Assembly (NCBI GenBank): GCA_017544805.1
Contig: JAFYDK010000070.1
Coordinates: 1-39,567 of the forward strand
Source of the DNA: Bacteroidales bacterium
GTDB taxonomy: Bacteria > Bacteroidota > Bacteroidia > Bacteroidales > UBA3824
Direction of reading: 5' to 3'
DNA: 39,567 nucleotides
A model generated the notes under the pieces. That model was not told the DNA's origin and searched no databases. It saw only the letters and a list, made by a program, of their open reading frames with translations. The translations under genes and the position numbers were made by a program. How positions within the stretch are numbered: the stretch's first letter is position 1; each line of letters opens with the position of its first letter. Shown here in pieces: positions 1 through 8,690 of the stretch.

Positions 1-1
1 A

Positions 2-2788
2 AAATCCCACGCCACAGAAACCGTTGACGAAGCCCTGAAAGCCGCCAACGAACTCGGCTATCCCGTAATCCTCCGCGCTGCATACGCTTTGGGTGGACTT
101 GGAAGCGGTTTTTGCAACAACGACGACGAACTCCGCAGCCTTGCATCAAAGGCATTCACATATTCCAATCAGGTTTTGGTGGAAAAATCCCTCAAAGGTT
201 GGAAGGAAATCGAATACGAAGTGGTGCGCGACCGTTACGACAATTGCATCACGGTCTGCAATATGGAAAACTTCGACCCATTGGGAATCCACACCGGCGA
301 ATCAATCGTTGTGGCTCCAAGTCAGACACTTACAAACTCCGAATTTCACAAACTCCGCGAAATTGCAATCAAGATAATCCGCCACATCGGCATCGTCGGC
401 GAATGTAACGTTCAGTACGCCCTCGACCCTAACTCCGAGGATTACAGGGTGATAGAGGTCAATGCAAGGCTTTCGCGCTCATCGGCATTGGCATCCAAGG
501 CGACAGGCTATCCATTGGCATTCGTCGCCGCAAAACTCGGTCTCGGCTATGGTCTCCACGAACTCAAAAACACTGTAACAAAGGTAACTACGGCTTGTTT
601 TGAGCCGGCGCTGGACTATTGCGTTGTGAAAATCCCGCGTTGGGACCTCAACAAATTCGTGGGTGTCAGCAAGGAAATCGGCTCGGCAATGAAGTCGGTC
701 GGCGAAATTATGGCAATCGGACGCACCTTCGAGGAGGCAATTCAGAAGGGTTTGAGAATGATTGGTCAAGGTATGCACGGATTCATCGCCAACAAGCACA
801 TTGAAAACATTAACAAGGAGTTAACAGAGCCTACCGATATGAGAATTTTTGCGATTGCGGACGCTTTTGCTGACGGTTTTTCAATCGACAAAATTCACGA
901 CCTTACAAAAATTGACAAGTGGTTTTTGTATAAACTTCGTCATATTTACGATTTGGGCGAAGAACTTCAAAAGTTCAATTCGATGGAAGAAATCCCCGAC
1001 GAATTTATCCGAACCGTCAAAAAAATGGGATTTTCGGATTTTCAAATCGCAAAACTCGTCTACAAACATCAAAAAACCGACATCACTTCGGATATGATGT
1101 TAGTCAGAAATTATCGTAAACAAAGAGGAATCACCCCGTTTATAAAGCAAATCGACACTCTTGCGGCTGAATATCCGGCTCAAACCAATTATCTTTATGT
1201 AACTTACAACGGTATTGAACACGACATCGAATTTTTCAACGACCAAAAATCTGTCATCGTTTTGGGTTCGGGCGCATACCGCATAGGAAGTTCGGTTGAA
1301 TTTGACTGGTGCGGCGTAAATGCCATTAACACAATACGTAAGAGAGGTTTGAGGTCAATTATGATTAACTACAATCCCGAAACCGTCTCTACCGATTATG
1401 ACACTTGCGACAGACTTTATTTTGACGAGTTGTCGTTTGAAAGGGTTTTGGATATTTATGATTTGGAACTTCCAAAAGGAATTGTAGTTTCGACCGGCGG
1501 TCAGATTCCTAACAACTTGGCAATGAGATTGTATGAGGTTAATGTTCCCGTTCTTGGAACTTCACCGCTCAACATCGACAAAGCCGAAGACAGAAACAAG
1601 TTTTCTGAACTTTGCGACAAGTTCGGCATTGACCAGCCTCGTTGGAAGGAACTCACTCATATTGACGATATTATGACTTTTGCTGACGAAGTCGGTTTCC
1701 CGCTTTTGATTCGTCCTTCGTATGTGCTTTCGGGTGCAGCGATGAGCGTTGTCAGCAACAAAACAGAGTTGGAACACTTTTTAAAACTTGCGGCGACAGT
1801 ATCAAAACAATACCCTGTTGTTGTAACACAGTTTATTGAAAACGCAAAAGAGGTTGATTTTGACGCAGTTGCGCAAAACGGTGAATTAATCATTTACGCG
1901 ATTTCAGAACATCAAGAATTTGCGGGCGTACATTCGGGCGACGCTACAATGTTGTTTCCGCCGCAAAAACTTTACGTTGAAACCGTCCGTCGTATCAAAC
2001 AGATTGCTAAGAAGTTAGCAAAAGCGTTGGAGATTTCGGGACCTTTCAATATGCAGTTTTTGGCAAAAGACAACGACATAAAAGTTATCGAACTGAATTT
2101 AAGGGCTTCGCGCTCGTTCCCGTTTGTGTCAAAAGTCTTGAAAACCAACTTTATAGAATATGCAACGGACATAATGCTCGGCATAAAAGTTACGCCACCT
2201 GCCAAAACGCTTTTTGATTTGGAATATGTCGGCATAAAAGCACCTCAGTTTTCGTTCTCACGTTTGGCAAAGGCAGACCCTGTTTTGGGCGTTGAAATGG
2301 CTTCAACAGGTGAAGTCGGCTGTTTAGGCGAGAATTATTACGAAGCAATTTTGAAAGCCATGCTTTCGGTCGGAAACAAAATTCCTGAAAAGAACATTTT
2401 GGTTTCCTCTGGTCCGCTGAAAGACAAACTGACCTTGTTAGAACCTGTTAAATTGTTGATAGAGAAGGGTTACAACGTATATTGTACGCGCGGAACTTCA
2501 AACTTTTTCCATGACAACGGCGTTGAAACAATAACGTTAAATTGGCCTGACGATGACCGCAAACCAAACATTGCGGATTACATCAAGGAGCATAAAATTG
2601 ACTTAGTTATCAACATTCCGAAAAACCTTTCAAAGACGGAGTTGGACAAAGATTATGTTATAAGGCGTATGGCGATAGATTTCAACATTCCGCTTTTGAC
2701 AAATTCACGGCTTGCGGCGGCGTTCTGTACGGCATTCGCACGGCACTCTGTCAAAGAACTCAAAATAAAACCGTGGAATGAATACTAA
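2..2788 (+). CDS. carB: carbamoyl-phosphate synthase large subunit, 5'-truncated by window edge
   Basis: Large subunit of carbamoyl-phosphate synthase, which makes carbamoyl phosphate from bicarbonate, ammonia and ATP for pyrimidine and arginine synthesis. The reading frame is open from base 2, and the first in-frame start-like codon (TTG, 89) is internal, so the true start lies upstream. About 928 residues are visible; the family is about 1070, so roughly 150 are missing. Order: the end of ATP-grasp domain 1 (AYALGGLGSGF, EVNARLSRSSALASKATGYP), the oligomerisation region, ATP-grasp domain 2 (VLGSGAYRIGSSVEFDW, RPSYVLSGAAM, ELNLRASRSFPFVSK), and the C-terminal MGS-like allosteric domain (about the last 150 residues). 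The wording of the motifs resembles the CAD/eukaryotic type more than the E. coli enzyme. It converges on the chemotaxis operon across a shared terminator. The identification is secure. Confidence 0.96.
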   Translation, partial: KSHATETVDEALKAANELGYPVILRAAYALGGLGSGFCNNDDELRSLASKAFTYSNQVLVEKSLKGWKEIEYEVVRDRYDNCITVCNMENFDPLGIHTGESIVVAPSQTLTNSEFHKLREIAIKIIRHIGIVGECNVQYALDPNSEDYRVIEVNARLSRSSALASKATGYPLAFVAAKLGLGYGLHELKNTVTKVTTACFEPALDYCVVKIPRWDLNKFVGVSKEIGSAMKSVGEIMAIGRTFEEAIQKGLRMIGQGMHGFIANKHIENINKELTEPTDMRIFAIADAFADGFSIDKIHDLTKIDKWFLYKLRHIYDLGEELQKFNSMEEIPDEFIRTVKKMGFSDFQIAKLVYKHQKTDITSDMMLVRNYRKQRGITPFIKQIDTLAAEYPAQTNYLYVTYNGIEHDIEFFNDQKSVIVLGSGAYRIGSSVEFDWCGVNAINTIRKRGLRSIMINYNPETVSTDYDTCDRLYFDELSFERVLDIYDLELPKGIVVSTGGQIPNNLAMRLYEVNVPVLGTSPLNIDKAEDRNKFSELCDKFGIDQPRWKELTHIDDIMTFADEVGFPLLIRPSYVLSGAAMSVVSNKTELEHFLKLAATVSKQYPVVVTQFIENAKEVDFDAVAQNGELIIYAISEHQEFAGVHSGDATMLFPPQKLYVETVRRIKQIAKKLAKALEISGPFNMQFLAKDNDIKVIELNLRASRSFPFVSKVLKTNFIEYATDIMLGIKVTPPAKTLFDLEYVGIKAPQFSFSRLAKADPVLGVEMASTGEVGCLGENYYEAILKAMLSVGNKIPEKNILVSSGPLKDKLTLLEPVKLLIEKGYNVYCTRGTSNFFHDNGVETITLNWPDDDRKPNIADYIKEHKIDLVINIPKNLSKTELDKDYVIRRMAIDFNIPLLTNSRLAAAFCTAFARHSVKELKIKPWNEY

Positions 2789-2790
2789 CA

Positions 2791-2828
2791 AAAAAAGGCT
2801 GCTACATTTTAAGTAACAGCCTTTTTTT
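2791..2828. terminator. bidirectional intrinsic terminator between carB and the MCP operon
   Basis: Stem arms lie at 2796-2805 and 2813-2822 with a 7-base loop. The hairpin is flanked by an A-run on the left and a T-run on the right, so it can end transcription from both convergent units. One position is a C-A mismatch in plus-strand RNA but a G-U wobble in minus-strand RNA. Confidence 0.85.
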
Positions 2829-2851
2829 GTTTTTTTATGTCTTGATATTTT

Positions 2852-4246
2852 TTATTCCGTCTTGAAAAATCCAATCATTCCGGTAAGGTTTTCGCTTTGC
2901 TCGGCGAGTACCTGAGAATTGCTGGCTGTTTGGGCAGCAAGTCCGGAATATGTTCTTGTGGCTTGGGATAGTGTCTGTATCGCTTGATTAATCTGTTCGG
3001 CTGATACGTTTTGTTCGGCTGTGGAGGCTGAAATCTCGTTTACTAATGCCACCGTTTCTTCTATTTGCGGCAACACTTTTGCAAACACATCTTTTGCCGC
3101 CGTTGCTGCTTGACGTCCTTCTCCGCCTACGGTATTGATTTCTTTGGCGGCTAACGCGCTACGTTCGGCAAGTTTGCGAATGTCAGCGGCTACAACAGAA
3201 AATCCTTTGCCTTGTTCGCCGGCACGTGCTGCTTCAACAGCCGCATTTAACGCAAGTATGTTGGTCTGAAACGCTATATTATTGATTATCGAAATCTTAT
3301 CTGTGATGTGGCTCATGGCTTCAACGCTCTTTATTGCTGCTTCGTTACATTCTTTTACCGATTTCAAAGTGTTGCCTGAGGTGGTAACACACTGATACGA
3401 ATTGTCAGTGGTATTTTGCATTGAGGCTGACATTTCTTCCATTAATGCACTCACTTCGTCTGTATAAGATGCCATATTTACAGAATGAGAGTCTATTTGC
3501 TTTGATGTTTCTTTCAACTTTTCTGAGGCTGCAAATAGTGATTTACATGCAACTTGCGTAGAACTGAAAAGTTTTTGAAGCAGTATTGTCATTTTGGAAA
3601 CCGTGGTGCGGAGTCTTCCCGCTTCATCAGTATAGCGGCTTTCTGAAAGTGGTTCGGTAAGGTCGCCCGATGTTATCTTGTAAGCCTGCTGAACCGATTT
3701 GTTGATAGGTTGAAGTATGCGCGATACTATCGAAATTACTATCAGCAAACCAACAATGACGCAAAGCGAAAAACCAATCAACTGCTCTATCTTGGAACGA
3801 GAGACCCATGTGTCGAGATAATCGATTTGTGCTTTCATATCTTGTACTGTGTTGCGTTCAAGTTGTTTGGTTAATTGATGAAGTTTGTGCAAATCTTTTT
3901 CGCCGCTTGCATTGTATACGGAAATAACTTCGGAAATTTGACTGCGGATTGCTTCCGTCAAAACAGGGTCGTTTTGAGAATTTGCTAATTTGAGCATAAA
4001 CGGTTGCGCCTTGTCGAGAAATTCTTTGGCGCGTTGTTCGTCGCTTAGTGCCGCAGACTGAAAATATCCTGCCGCCCAACCAGCATTGCTCGTTACGGTG
4101 CGGAAAGAACTTCCGAGTTCATACAAGATTTTGTCCATTTTCCAAACCTTGTATACATTGTATATACATACTATTATGATAGGCATCAAAAGTAATGTGC
4201 CTGCTATAAATATCTTTTTTGATAACCTTAAATTCCTGAAATTCAT
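2852..4246 (-). CDS. methyl-accepting chemotaxis protein (464 aa)
   Basis: Transmembrane chemoreceptor that should signal to a CheA/CheW array. The sequence shows a first membrane helix at about residues 12-32, a short extracytoplasmic region of about 120 residues, a second helix at about 157-178, a HAMP region to about 232, then a long coiled-coil signalling domain with the hairpin-tip signature [20 protein letters not shown] near residue 320. No C-terminal CheR-docking pentapeptide is visible; the protein ends IGFFKTE. The small sensing region is helical in appearance (possibly a four-helix bundle) and its ligand cannot be read from sequence. It is the second gene of an operon, starting 4 bases after the stop of a paralogous receptor. 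No che genes or motility genes are in the window. Confidence 0.93.
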   Translation of the reverse strand: MNFRNLRLSKKIFIAGTLLLMPIIIVCIYNVYKVWKMDKILYELGSSFRTVTSNAGWAAGYFQSAALSDEQRAKEFLDKAQPFMLKLANSQNDPVLTEAIRSQISEVISVYNASGEKDLHKLHQLTKQLERNTVQDMKAQIDYLDTWVSRSKIEQLIGFSLCVIVGLLIVISIVSRILQPINKSVQQAYKITSGDLTEPLSESRYTDEAGRLRTTVSKMTILLQKLFSSTQVACKSLFAASEKLKETSKQIDSHSVNMASYTDEVSALMEEMSASMQNTTDNSYQCVTTSGNTLKSVKECNEAAIKSVEAMSHITDKISIINNIAFQTNILALNAAVEAARAGEQGKGFSVVAADIRKLAERSALAAKEINTVGGEGRQAATAAKDVFAKVLPQIEETVALVNEISASTAEQNVSAEQINQAIQTLSQATRTYSGLAAQTASNSQVLAEQSENLTGMIGFFKTE

Positions 4247-4250
4247 AGTA

Positions 4251-5666
4251 TTATACAGTTTTAAAGTATGACGTATTTTCTCTGATTTTTTCTGTGCTGC
4301 CGTAAATGCCGGCTACTGCGCTTTCCATATCGTTAGCGAGAGTGGTAAACAGACTTACGATTTCGCTTATTCTACTTACTGCTGATACAATATGTTCTAC
4401 GCCTTGCGCTTGTTCTTGGCTTGCAGAGGATATTTCGTTGATAAGTATTGTGCTGTTTTGCATTTGAGGCAATACTTCGGTAAAGACTTTGTCGGTTTGT
4501 TTGGTCAGCAATACGCCTTCGGAGCATACGCCGTTGATTTCTTTGGCTGCCAAGGCTGATTTTTCGGCAAGTTTGCGAACCTCAGCCGCTACAACAGCAA
4601 AACCTTTGCCTTGCTCGCCTGCGCGTGCGGCTTCTACGGCTGCATTTAGCGCAAGTATGTTGGTCTGAAATGCAATATCGTCGATGATGGAAATTTTTTC
4701 CGCTATCGTATCCATTGCCTTAACAATGTTTTTTGTGGCCTCGGAACAGTCTTCAATACTTTTTTGCGCGGCTTGCGAGAGTTTTTGTGCATCGGCGGCA
4801 TTAACAGAATTGTTTTTTATTTTGACGGAAATTTCGTCAATGGCGTTTTTGACATTCTGCGCCGAGGTAATCATCATTTGAAAATTACTATAAACTTCGT
4901 TTTTTCCTTCGTCCATGCCGTCCAAAATTCCTGAAATTTCGTTTACGGACATACTCATTGTCGGGATTATGAGTTGCATATTTTGATTCAACGCGCTTAT
5001 AGCATCATGCAATTCAGAAAAATATCCGTCATAATTTTCCATTGCTCCGCTGTCAGAAAGTTCTCCGTCGAGGATTTTTTTAGAAAGGGCTTCGGCGTAT
5101 TTTACGGGTGTTGTTATCTTTTTTTCAAAATATTTGCCGACAAACCAACACGCTACAAACGAGAGCACGAGTCCGATAATTATTTCGTAAATCGTGCGGA
5201 GTAGCCATTTACCTGTTGATTCGTAAATAGCATTTTGATCTTCAACGGTTTTATCCAACATTGCGGCTGAGGTGTTGAGCAATGCTTCGCCTTTTTGAGC
5301 AAGAATTTTGTATTCGTCCTGATTGAAAGTGCCGGTTTTGGCTCTGTCTACAAGGGCAAAAAAATCGTCGTAATCGGCTTTTAACGGGAAATCCTCCGGA
5401 ACAGAAATTTTGGTCAAGTTTTCTATCAGACTTAAATCCACTATAAACGCAGCCTTGTTAGCAAAACATAGGACAGAGAGAGCCTGCTCGTCAACTTCTT
5501 TTAGAGCAAGTTCATTATCGGCATAACTACCGTTCAGGTTTTTGCATATATCGCTGACTACAAATATTTTGTAGATATTATAAAGCCCTATAATGGCGAT
5601 TGGTATCAACACCACTAATATCAGGGAAATCATGCGCTTTTTTAGTTTGATGCTGTTATCATTCAT
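4251..5666 (-). CDS. methyl-accepting chemotaxis protein (471 aa)
   Basis: Second chemoreceptor and first gene of the two-receptor operon. An upstream extension to 5879 is open, but its 71 residues are Phe/Tyr/Lys-rich and run through the AT-rich intergenic region, so I place the start at 5666 ([12 protein letters not shown]), just ahead of a clear membrane helix at about residues 12-32. A sensing region follows, then a second helix at about 165-187, a HAMP-like region, and the signalling domain with [20 protein letters not shown] near residue 326. The signalling core is very similar to that of the downstream gene at both protein and DNA level, while the sensing domains differ, as expected of duplicated receptors with different inputs. 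No exact -7 box precedes it; the closest candidates have three rather than two bases between TA and TTTG. Confidence 0.92.
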   Translation of the reverse strand: MNDNSIKLKKRMISLILVVLIPIAIIGLYNIYKIFVVSDICKNLNGSYADNELALKEVDEQALSVLCFANKAAFIVDLSLIENLTKISVPEDFPLKADYDDFFALVDRAKTGTFNQDEYKILAQKGEALLNTSAAMLDKTVEDQNAIYESTGKWLLRTIYEIIIGLVLSFVACWFVGKYFEKKITTPVKYAEALSKKILDGELSDSGAMENYDGYFSELHDAISALNQNMQLIIPTMSMSVNEISGILDGMDEGKNEVYSNFQMMITSAQNVKNAIDEISVKIKNNSVNAADAQKLSQAAQKSIEDCSEATKNIVKAMDTIAEKISIIDDIAFQTNILALNAAVEAARAGEQGKGFAVVAAEVRKLAEKSALAAKEINGVCSEGVLLTKQTDKVFTEVLPQMQNSTILINEISSASQEQAQGVEHIVSAVSRISEIVSLFTTLANDMESAVAGIYGSTEKIRENTSYFKTV

Positions 5667-5835
5667 AATCAAAAATTTTTTTGTATTTTGAAGCAAAAAG
5701 TATGCAAAATATACAGAGTACAAAACATAAAAGAAAAACGTATAATTATGTATAAAATTACATGCTTTTCTTTTTTTGTATGTCAAAAAATATGTTATTT
5801 TGCATAAAATATAATAATGAGTGTTATATTTTTTA

Positions 5836-5843
5836 TATTTTTG
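5836..5843 (+). promoter_or_regulatory. candidate -7 box (TATTTTTG)
   Basis: Matches the Bacteroidota -7 consensus TAnnTTTG, 37 bases before the ATG at 5881. No TTTG was found at the expected -33 spacing, so support is partial. Confidence 0.45.
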
Positions 5844-5880
5844 CAAGGAAAAAACAAATTTAAAAAAAACGATACTCAAA

Positions 5881-6357
5881 ATGAAAAAATGTATTTTAAT
5901 ATTATCAGGACTACTTTTGACATTTTTGTCGTCAAAAGCTCAAATAGTAACCTCCGGTGATGTATTAAATTTAGCAGGCAAAACCGAAGTTAATGTAGTT
6001 TTTGATTATTCAGAAACAAATCTCATCCGCACCGACAAAACCGTTGAAGAACTTGTTGAAAGCAATTCAAAATTTGCAAAAGCAAAAGATAAGCAAGAAC
6101 TTTATTTCATCGGCTCTCTCAATGATGATACAAAAGGTATTTTTGAATTTGGTGATTACAAAAAACCTCAAGCAAATCTCTACATTAAGGTCAGTAGGAT
6201 ACAAAACGACATGAATAATCCGCGTTTTAAGGCCGTGTTTACAGATTCTGAAGATTCTGAAATCGTTACAATAGAAGGCATTGAACAAGAAGACCTCAAC
6301 GATGCCGGACATGAACTCGGCAAATTTCTTTACAAAAAACTTAAAAAAGTAAAATAA
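5881..6357 (+). CDS. small secreted protein of unknown function (158 aa)
   Basis: I do not recognise the family. The start at 5881 gives a clean signal peptide ([20 protein letters not shown], then Q). A frame extension to 5821 would add 20 residues in front of the signal peptide and overlap the candidate promoter, so it is rejected. The mature part of about 137 residues has alternating strands and helices, Asp/Glu/Lys-rich surfaces, and a possible Gly-Lys-Phe-rich C-terminal helix ending in KKLKKVK. It has no cysteine beyond the one in the signal peptide and no lipobox, so it is probably periplasmic. It stands alone: divergent from the chemotaxis operon and closed by its own hairpin terminator. 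Confidence 0.8.
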   Translation: MKKCILILSGLLLTFLSSKAQIVTSGDVLNLAGKTEVNVVFDYSETNLIRTDKTVEELVESNSKFAKAKDKQELYFIGSLNDDTKGIFEFGDYKKPQANLYIKVSRIQNDMNNPRFKAVFTDSEDSEIVTIEGIEQEDLNDAGHELGKFLYKKLKKVK

Positions 6358-6407
6358 TATTTTAAGTGCTTATACATATTTGTAATTAACATTAGGCATA
6401 AAAAAAT

Positions 6408-6458
6408 TCCGTCAACCTCATAAAAAAAAACATGAAGTTGACGGATTATTTTTTTTAA
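6408..6458 (+). terminator. intrinsic terminator
   Basis: 14-base arms at 6408-6421 and 6432-6445 with one C-A mismatch, an A-rich loop, and a T-rich tract after the stem. It lies 50 bases after the stop of the small secreted protein and before the ACP promoter. Confidence 0.8.
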
Positions 6459-6479
6459 CAAAAATTCAAAAAAAATAAT

Positions 6480-6487
6480 TACTTTTG
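6480..6487 (+). promoter_or_regulatory. candidate -7 box (TACTTTTG) of the ACP operon
   Basis: Exact TAnnTTTG match 30 bases before the ACP start codon and directly after a terminator. No good -33 TTTG was seen. Confidence 0.5.
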
Positions 6488-6517
6488 CACTGAATTTTTT
6501 ATAAAAAATAACCCAAA

Positions 6518-6745
6518 ATGAAAGAAAAAATCAGAGAGATATTAGAAGAGGCTATTCCTACGGCGGATTTTGATTCCGACTTTTTATTCAGTGAATTAGA
6601 TTCTATCGCAATAACAACCATTATGATGATACTTTCCGAAAAATACTGCATCAAACTCGAAACCGCAGATGCCACACCCAAAAATTTTAAAACCCTCGAG
6701 AGCATCGTCAAACTCGTAGAAACTAAACTCGCCGAAAAAAAATAA
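6518..6745 (+). CDS. acyl carrier protein (75 aa)
   Basis: Small acidic four-helix carrier protein. The phosphopantetheine attachment serine sits in the ELDSIAITTI motif near residue 27-28, the usual DS-hydrophobic signature at the start of helix II. At 75 residues its length is typical of ACPs. It is not the usual housekeeping acpP context (fabF/fabD are absent). Its only partner is an adenylate-forming enzyme starting two bases after its stop, so I infer that it receives an acyl or amino-acyl group from that enzyme. The cargo is unknown; a DltC-like or secondary-metabolite carrier role is possible. Confidence 0.85.
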   Translation: MKEKIREILEEAIPTADFDSDFLFSELDSIAITTIMMILSEKYCIKLETADATPKNFKTLESIVKLVETKLAEKK

Positions 6746-6746
6746 C

Positions 6747-7892
6747 ATGATTTTTGAAGATTATATTTTCCGCAATGCAGAACTTTTCGCGGAAAAAACC
6801 GCTGTCATTTGCGATGATAAAAAATTATCATACGGAGAATTAGCTAATTCCGTTAAATTACGCGCTAATGATTTTTCAGGTTTTAAGAAAGCCTCTGTCG
6901 TGGTCTTTAGAGCCTCGCAAGACATAAATTTTCTTATCACTTATTTCGCAATTCATATCAGCGGACTTGTCGCTGCTCCGCTTGAAAAAGATATTCCGGC
7001 ACAACGTTTTGAAGAAATCCGCGAAAAACTTTCAACGTACATTCCGCCTAAATCAACTGCCGACATTCTCTACACAACAGGCACAACTGGAAAGTCTAAA
7101 GGCGTGATTATCAGTCATAAAACTATTTTAGCCAACGCTGAAAATTTAATCGAAGGCCAAGGTTTTTCGCATGATTTAGGTTTTGTGATAACAGGTCCCT
7201 TAAACCATATAGGCAGCCTTTCAAAAATTTATCCCGTAATTATAAAAGGTGCAACACTAATTATAACCGAAGGAATGAAAGATGTTAATACTTTTTTCAA
7301 CGCTTTGGATTTGCCGATAAAAAAAATGGCAACTTTCCTCGTACCCTCGGCAATCAGGATTTTAATACAATTCAGCAAAGAAAAACTGCTTTCCCGCGCT
7401 GAAAAAATCGATTTTATAGAAACTGGAGCTGCTCCTATTTCTAAAGCCGACATGAAACATCTTTGCGAAATTCTCCCTAAAAGCCGCCTTTATAATACAT
7501 ACGCCTCCACCGAAACAGGAATTATTTCCACTTACAATTTCAACGACCAAGAATGTATTGCAGGCTGTTTGGGCAAACCAATGAAACATTCCAAAATTAT
7601 TATAACCGAAGAAGGTTTGATTTCATGTCAAGGCGATACCCTGATGAGCGGATATGCTTTGGACGAAGAATTAACGGCTAAAATCTTAAAAAACAACACC
7701 GTATACACTTCTGATTTCGGATTGTTAGATGAAAAAGGAAGATTAAGACTTCTAGGCAGACAAGACGACGTTATCAACACGGGCGGTTTCAAAGTTGCCC
7801 CGACAGAGGTCGAAAACGTTGCGATGTCAATACCCGAAATCGCTGAATGTATTGCGTTTCAACCCCGCATATCCTACTTGGAAATGCGTTAA
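6747..7892 (+). CDS. AMP-dependent synthetase/ligase (ANL superfamily), frame broken near its 3' end
   Basis: Adenylate-forming enzyme that activates a carboxylate with ATP, probably for loading onto the ACP encoded just upstream. Visible core motifs: the P-loop YTTGTTGKSKG (109-119), YASTETG (252-258), SDFG with the ribose-binding Asp near 323, and LLGRQDDVINTGG (334-346). The protein is short for the family: the region before the P-loop is only about 105 residues, against about 150-200 in many relatives. The frame stops at 7892 after an out-of-family tail, while the missing C-terminal subdomain continues in the -1 frame. A single lost T in the TTT at 7857-7859 would explain it. This is either a sequencing or assembly error, or a genuine mutation removing the catalytic-lysine subdomain. 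Confidence 0.85.
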   Translation: MIFEDYIFRNAELFAEKTAVICDDKKLSYGELANSVKLRANDFSGFKKASVVVFRASQDINFLITYFAIHISGLVAAPLEKDIPAQRFEEIREKLSTYIPPKSTADILYTTGTTGKSKGVIISHKTILANAENLIEGQGFSHDLGFVITGPLNHIGSLSKIYPVIIKGATLIITEGMKDVNTFFNALDLPIKKMATFLVPSAIRILIQFSKEKLLSRAEKIDFIETGAAPISKADMKHLCEILPKSRLYNTYASTETGIISTYNFNDQECIAGCLGKPMKHSKIIITEEGLISCQGDTLMSGYALDEELTAKILKNNTVYTSDFGLLDEKGRLRLLGRQDDVINTGGFKVAPTEVENVAMSIPEIAECIAFQPRISYLEMR

Positions 7893-8059
7893 AACTGATT
7901 TACGTCGTTAAAAACGGTGAAAATATCACAAAAAAAACAATCGCTCTTTATCTAAAATCACATTTGGAAACTTTTAAAGTCCCTATCTTTTATGAAGAAA
8001 GCGATGCCATTAAAAGAACTTTCAACGGCAAAATAGACAGAAAATATTACAAGAAATAA
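7847..8059 (+). pseudogene. C-terminal subdomain of the same ANL enzyme, out of frame
   Basis: This is the continuation of the adenylate-forming enzyme in the next frame, not a separate gene. From about 7859 the frame reads STPHILLGNALKLIYVV, which fits the usual family sequence after the hinge. It then reaches FNGKIDRKYYKK at the end, the conserved A10-like motif carrying the catalytic lysine. Restoring one base at 7857-7859 would join both parts into one protein of about 437 residues. The ATG at 7847 lies inside the upstream frame and is unlikely to be used. Confidence 0.8.
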
Positions 8060-8102
8060 CGGATTTTTATTATCTTTACCGCCGATATAAAAAAATTCGG
8101 GT

Positions 8103-8615
8103 ATGAAAAATTTATTTTGGATAATATTAGCATTTTTGTTTTTATCGACGGCGTGTTTCAGGACAAAATCTGAAACGGAAGACGAAAAAAAACAAGCAAA
8201 AATAAGAGATTCTTTGGTCCTGGACTCCGTTAACAAAAAACGCAATACGCCCGATACGACGATTGCAACTTTCAAACGGACAGTTTTTTGCGACAAAAAA
8301 CTATGGGTAGTTTTCGACCGTGTCAAAATGCTTTCCGGTGATGAGGCTGCCGAATACGCCTTGAGGCACAAAAGATTCGGTAATAACGTTAATGTTATTG
8401 TCAATCAAGAAGTTACACTTGAAACTTTAGCAATTTATCCCTCAACGCCGGTTTACGTTTATACCAAAGTAATGGACGATGAGGACTCCTTGAAATATCA
8501 TTTTGAATACGTGAAAAAGGATTATACCGCAGTAACGCAATTCAAAGAAGGTCAAATTATGGAAATAATCGTACTACATCAAAGCATTGTTTATGTAAAA
8601 CAAAAAGAACTATAA
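8103..8615 (+). CDS. predicted lipoprotein of unknown function (170 aa)
   Basis: Signal peptide of about 17 residues followed by a lipobox (LSTAC), then an Asp/Glu/Lys-rich linker, so it is probably anchored in the envelope by a lipidated cysteine at about residue 18. The remaining 120 residues look like a compact alpha/beta domain with several beta-strands near the C-terminus (TPVYVYTKV, MEIIVLHQS, IVYVKQ). I recognise no family. A weak -7 candidate (TATCTTTA, 8071-8078) precedes it. It starts 43 bases after the ANL remnant and ends before the separate promoter of the sigma-54-type regulator, so it may be monocistronic. Confidence 0.8.
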   Translation: MKNLFWIILAFLFLSTACFRTKSETEDEKKQAKIRDSLVLDSVNKKRNTPDTTIATFKRTVFCDKKLWVVFDRVKMLSGDEAAEYALRHKRFGNNVNVIVNQEVTLETLAIYPSTPVYVYTKVMDDEDSLKYHFEYVKKDYTAVTQFKEGQIMEIIVLHQSIVYVKQKEL

Positions 8616-8657
8616 CATTTTTTTGAAGTTTTTTTTTACGATTTAAAAATAATTGAC

Positions 8658-8665
8658 TAATTTTG
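8658..8665 (+). promoter_or_regulatory. candidate -7 box (TAATTTTG) of the regulator-lptE-secG cluster
   Basis: Exact TAnnTTTG match 25 bases before the start codon at 8691. The -33 position is a T-run without a clear TTTG. Confidence 0.5.
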
Positions 8666-8690
8666 TACCTTTGAAAAAAGTATGATTTGA

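Noticed and set aside
5667..5879. N-terminal extension of the second chemoreceptor
   Set aside because: Phe/Tyr/Lys-rich translation of AT-rich intergenic DNA ahead of a normal receptor start; overlaps the divergent gene's promoter.
7854..7862. Programmed -1 frameshift site in the adenylating enzyme
   Set aside because: No X-XXY-YYZ slippery heptamer and no obvious downstream pseudoknot; a lost T in a T-run is simpler.
7847..8059. Independent 70-residue gene
   Set aside because: Its sequence is the missing C-terminal part of the upstream adenylating enzyme.
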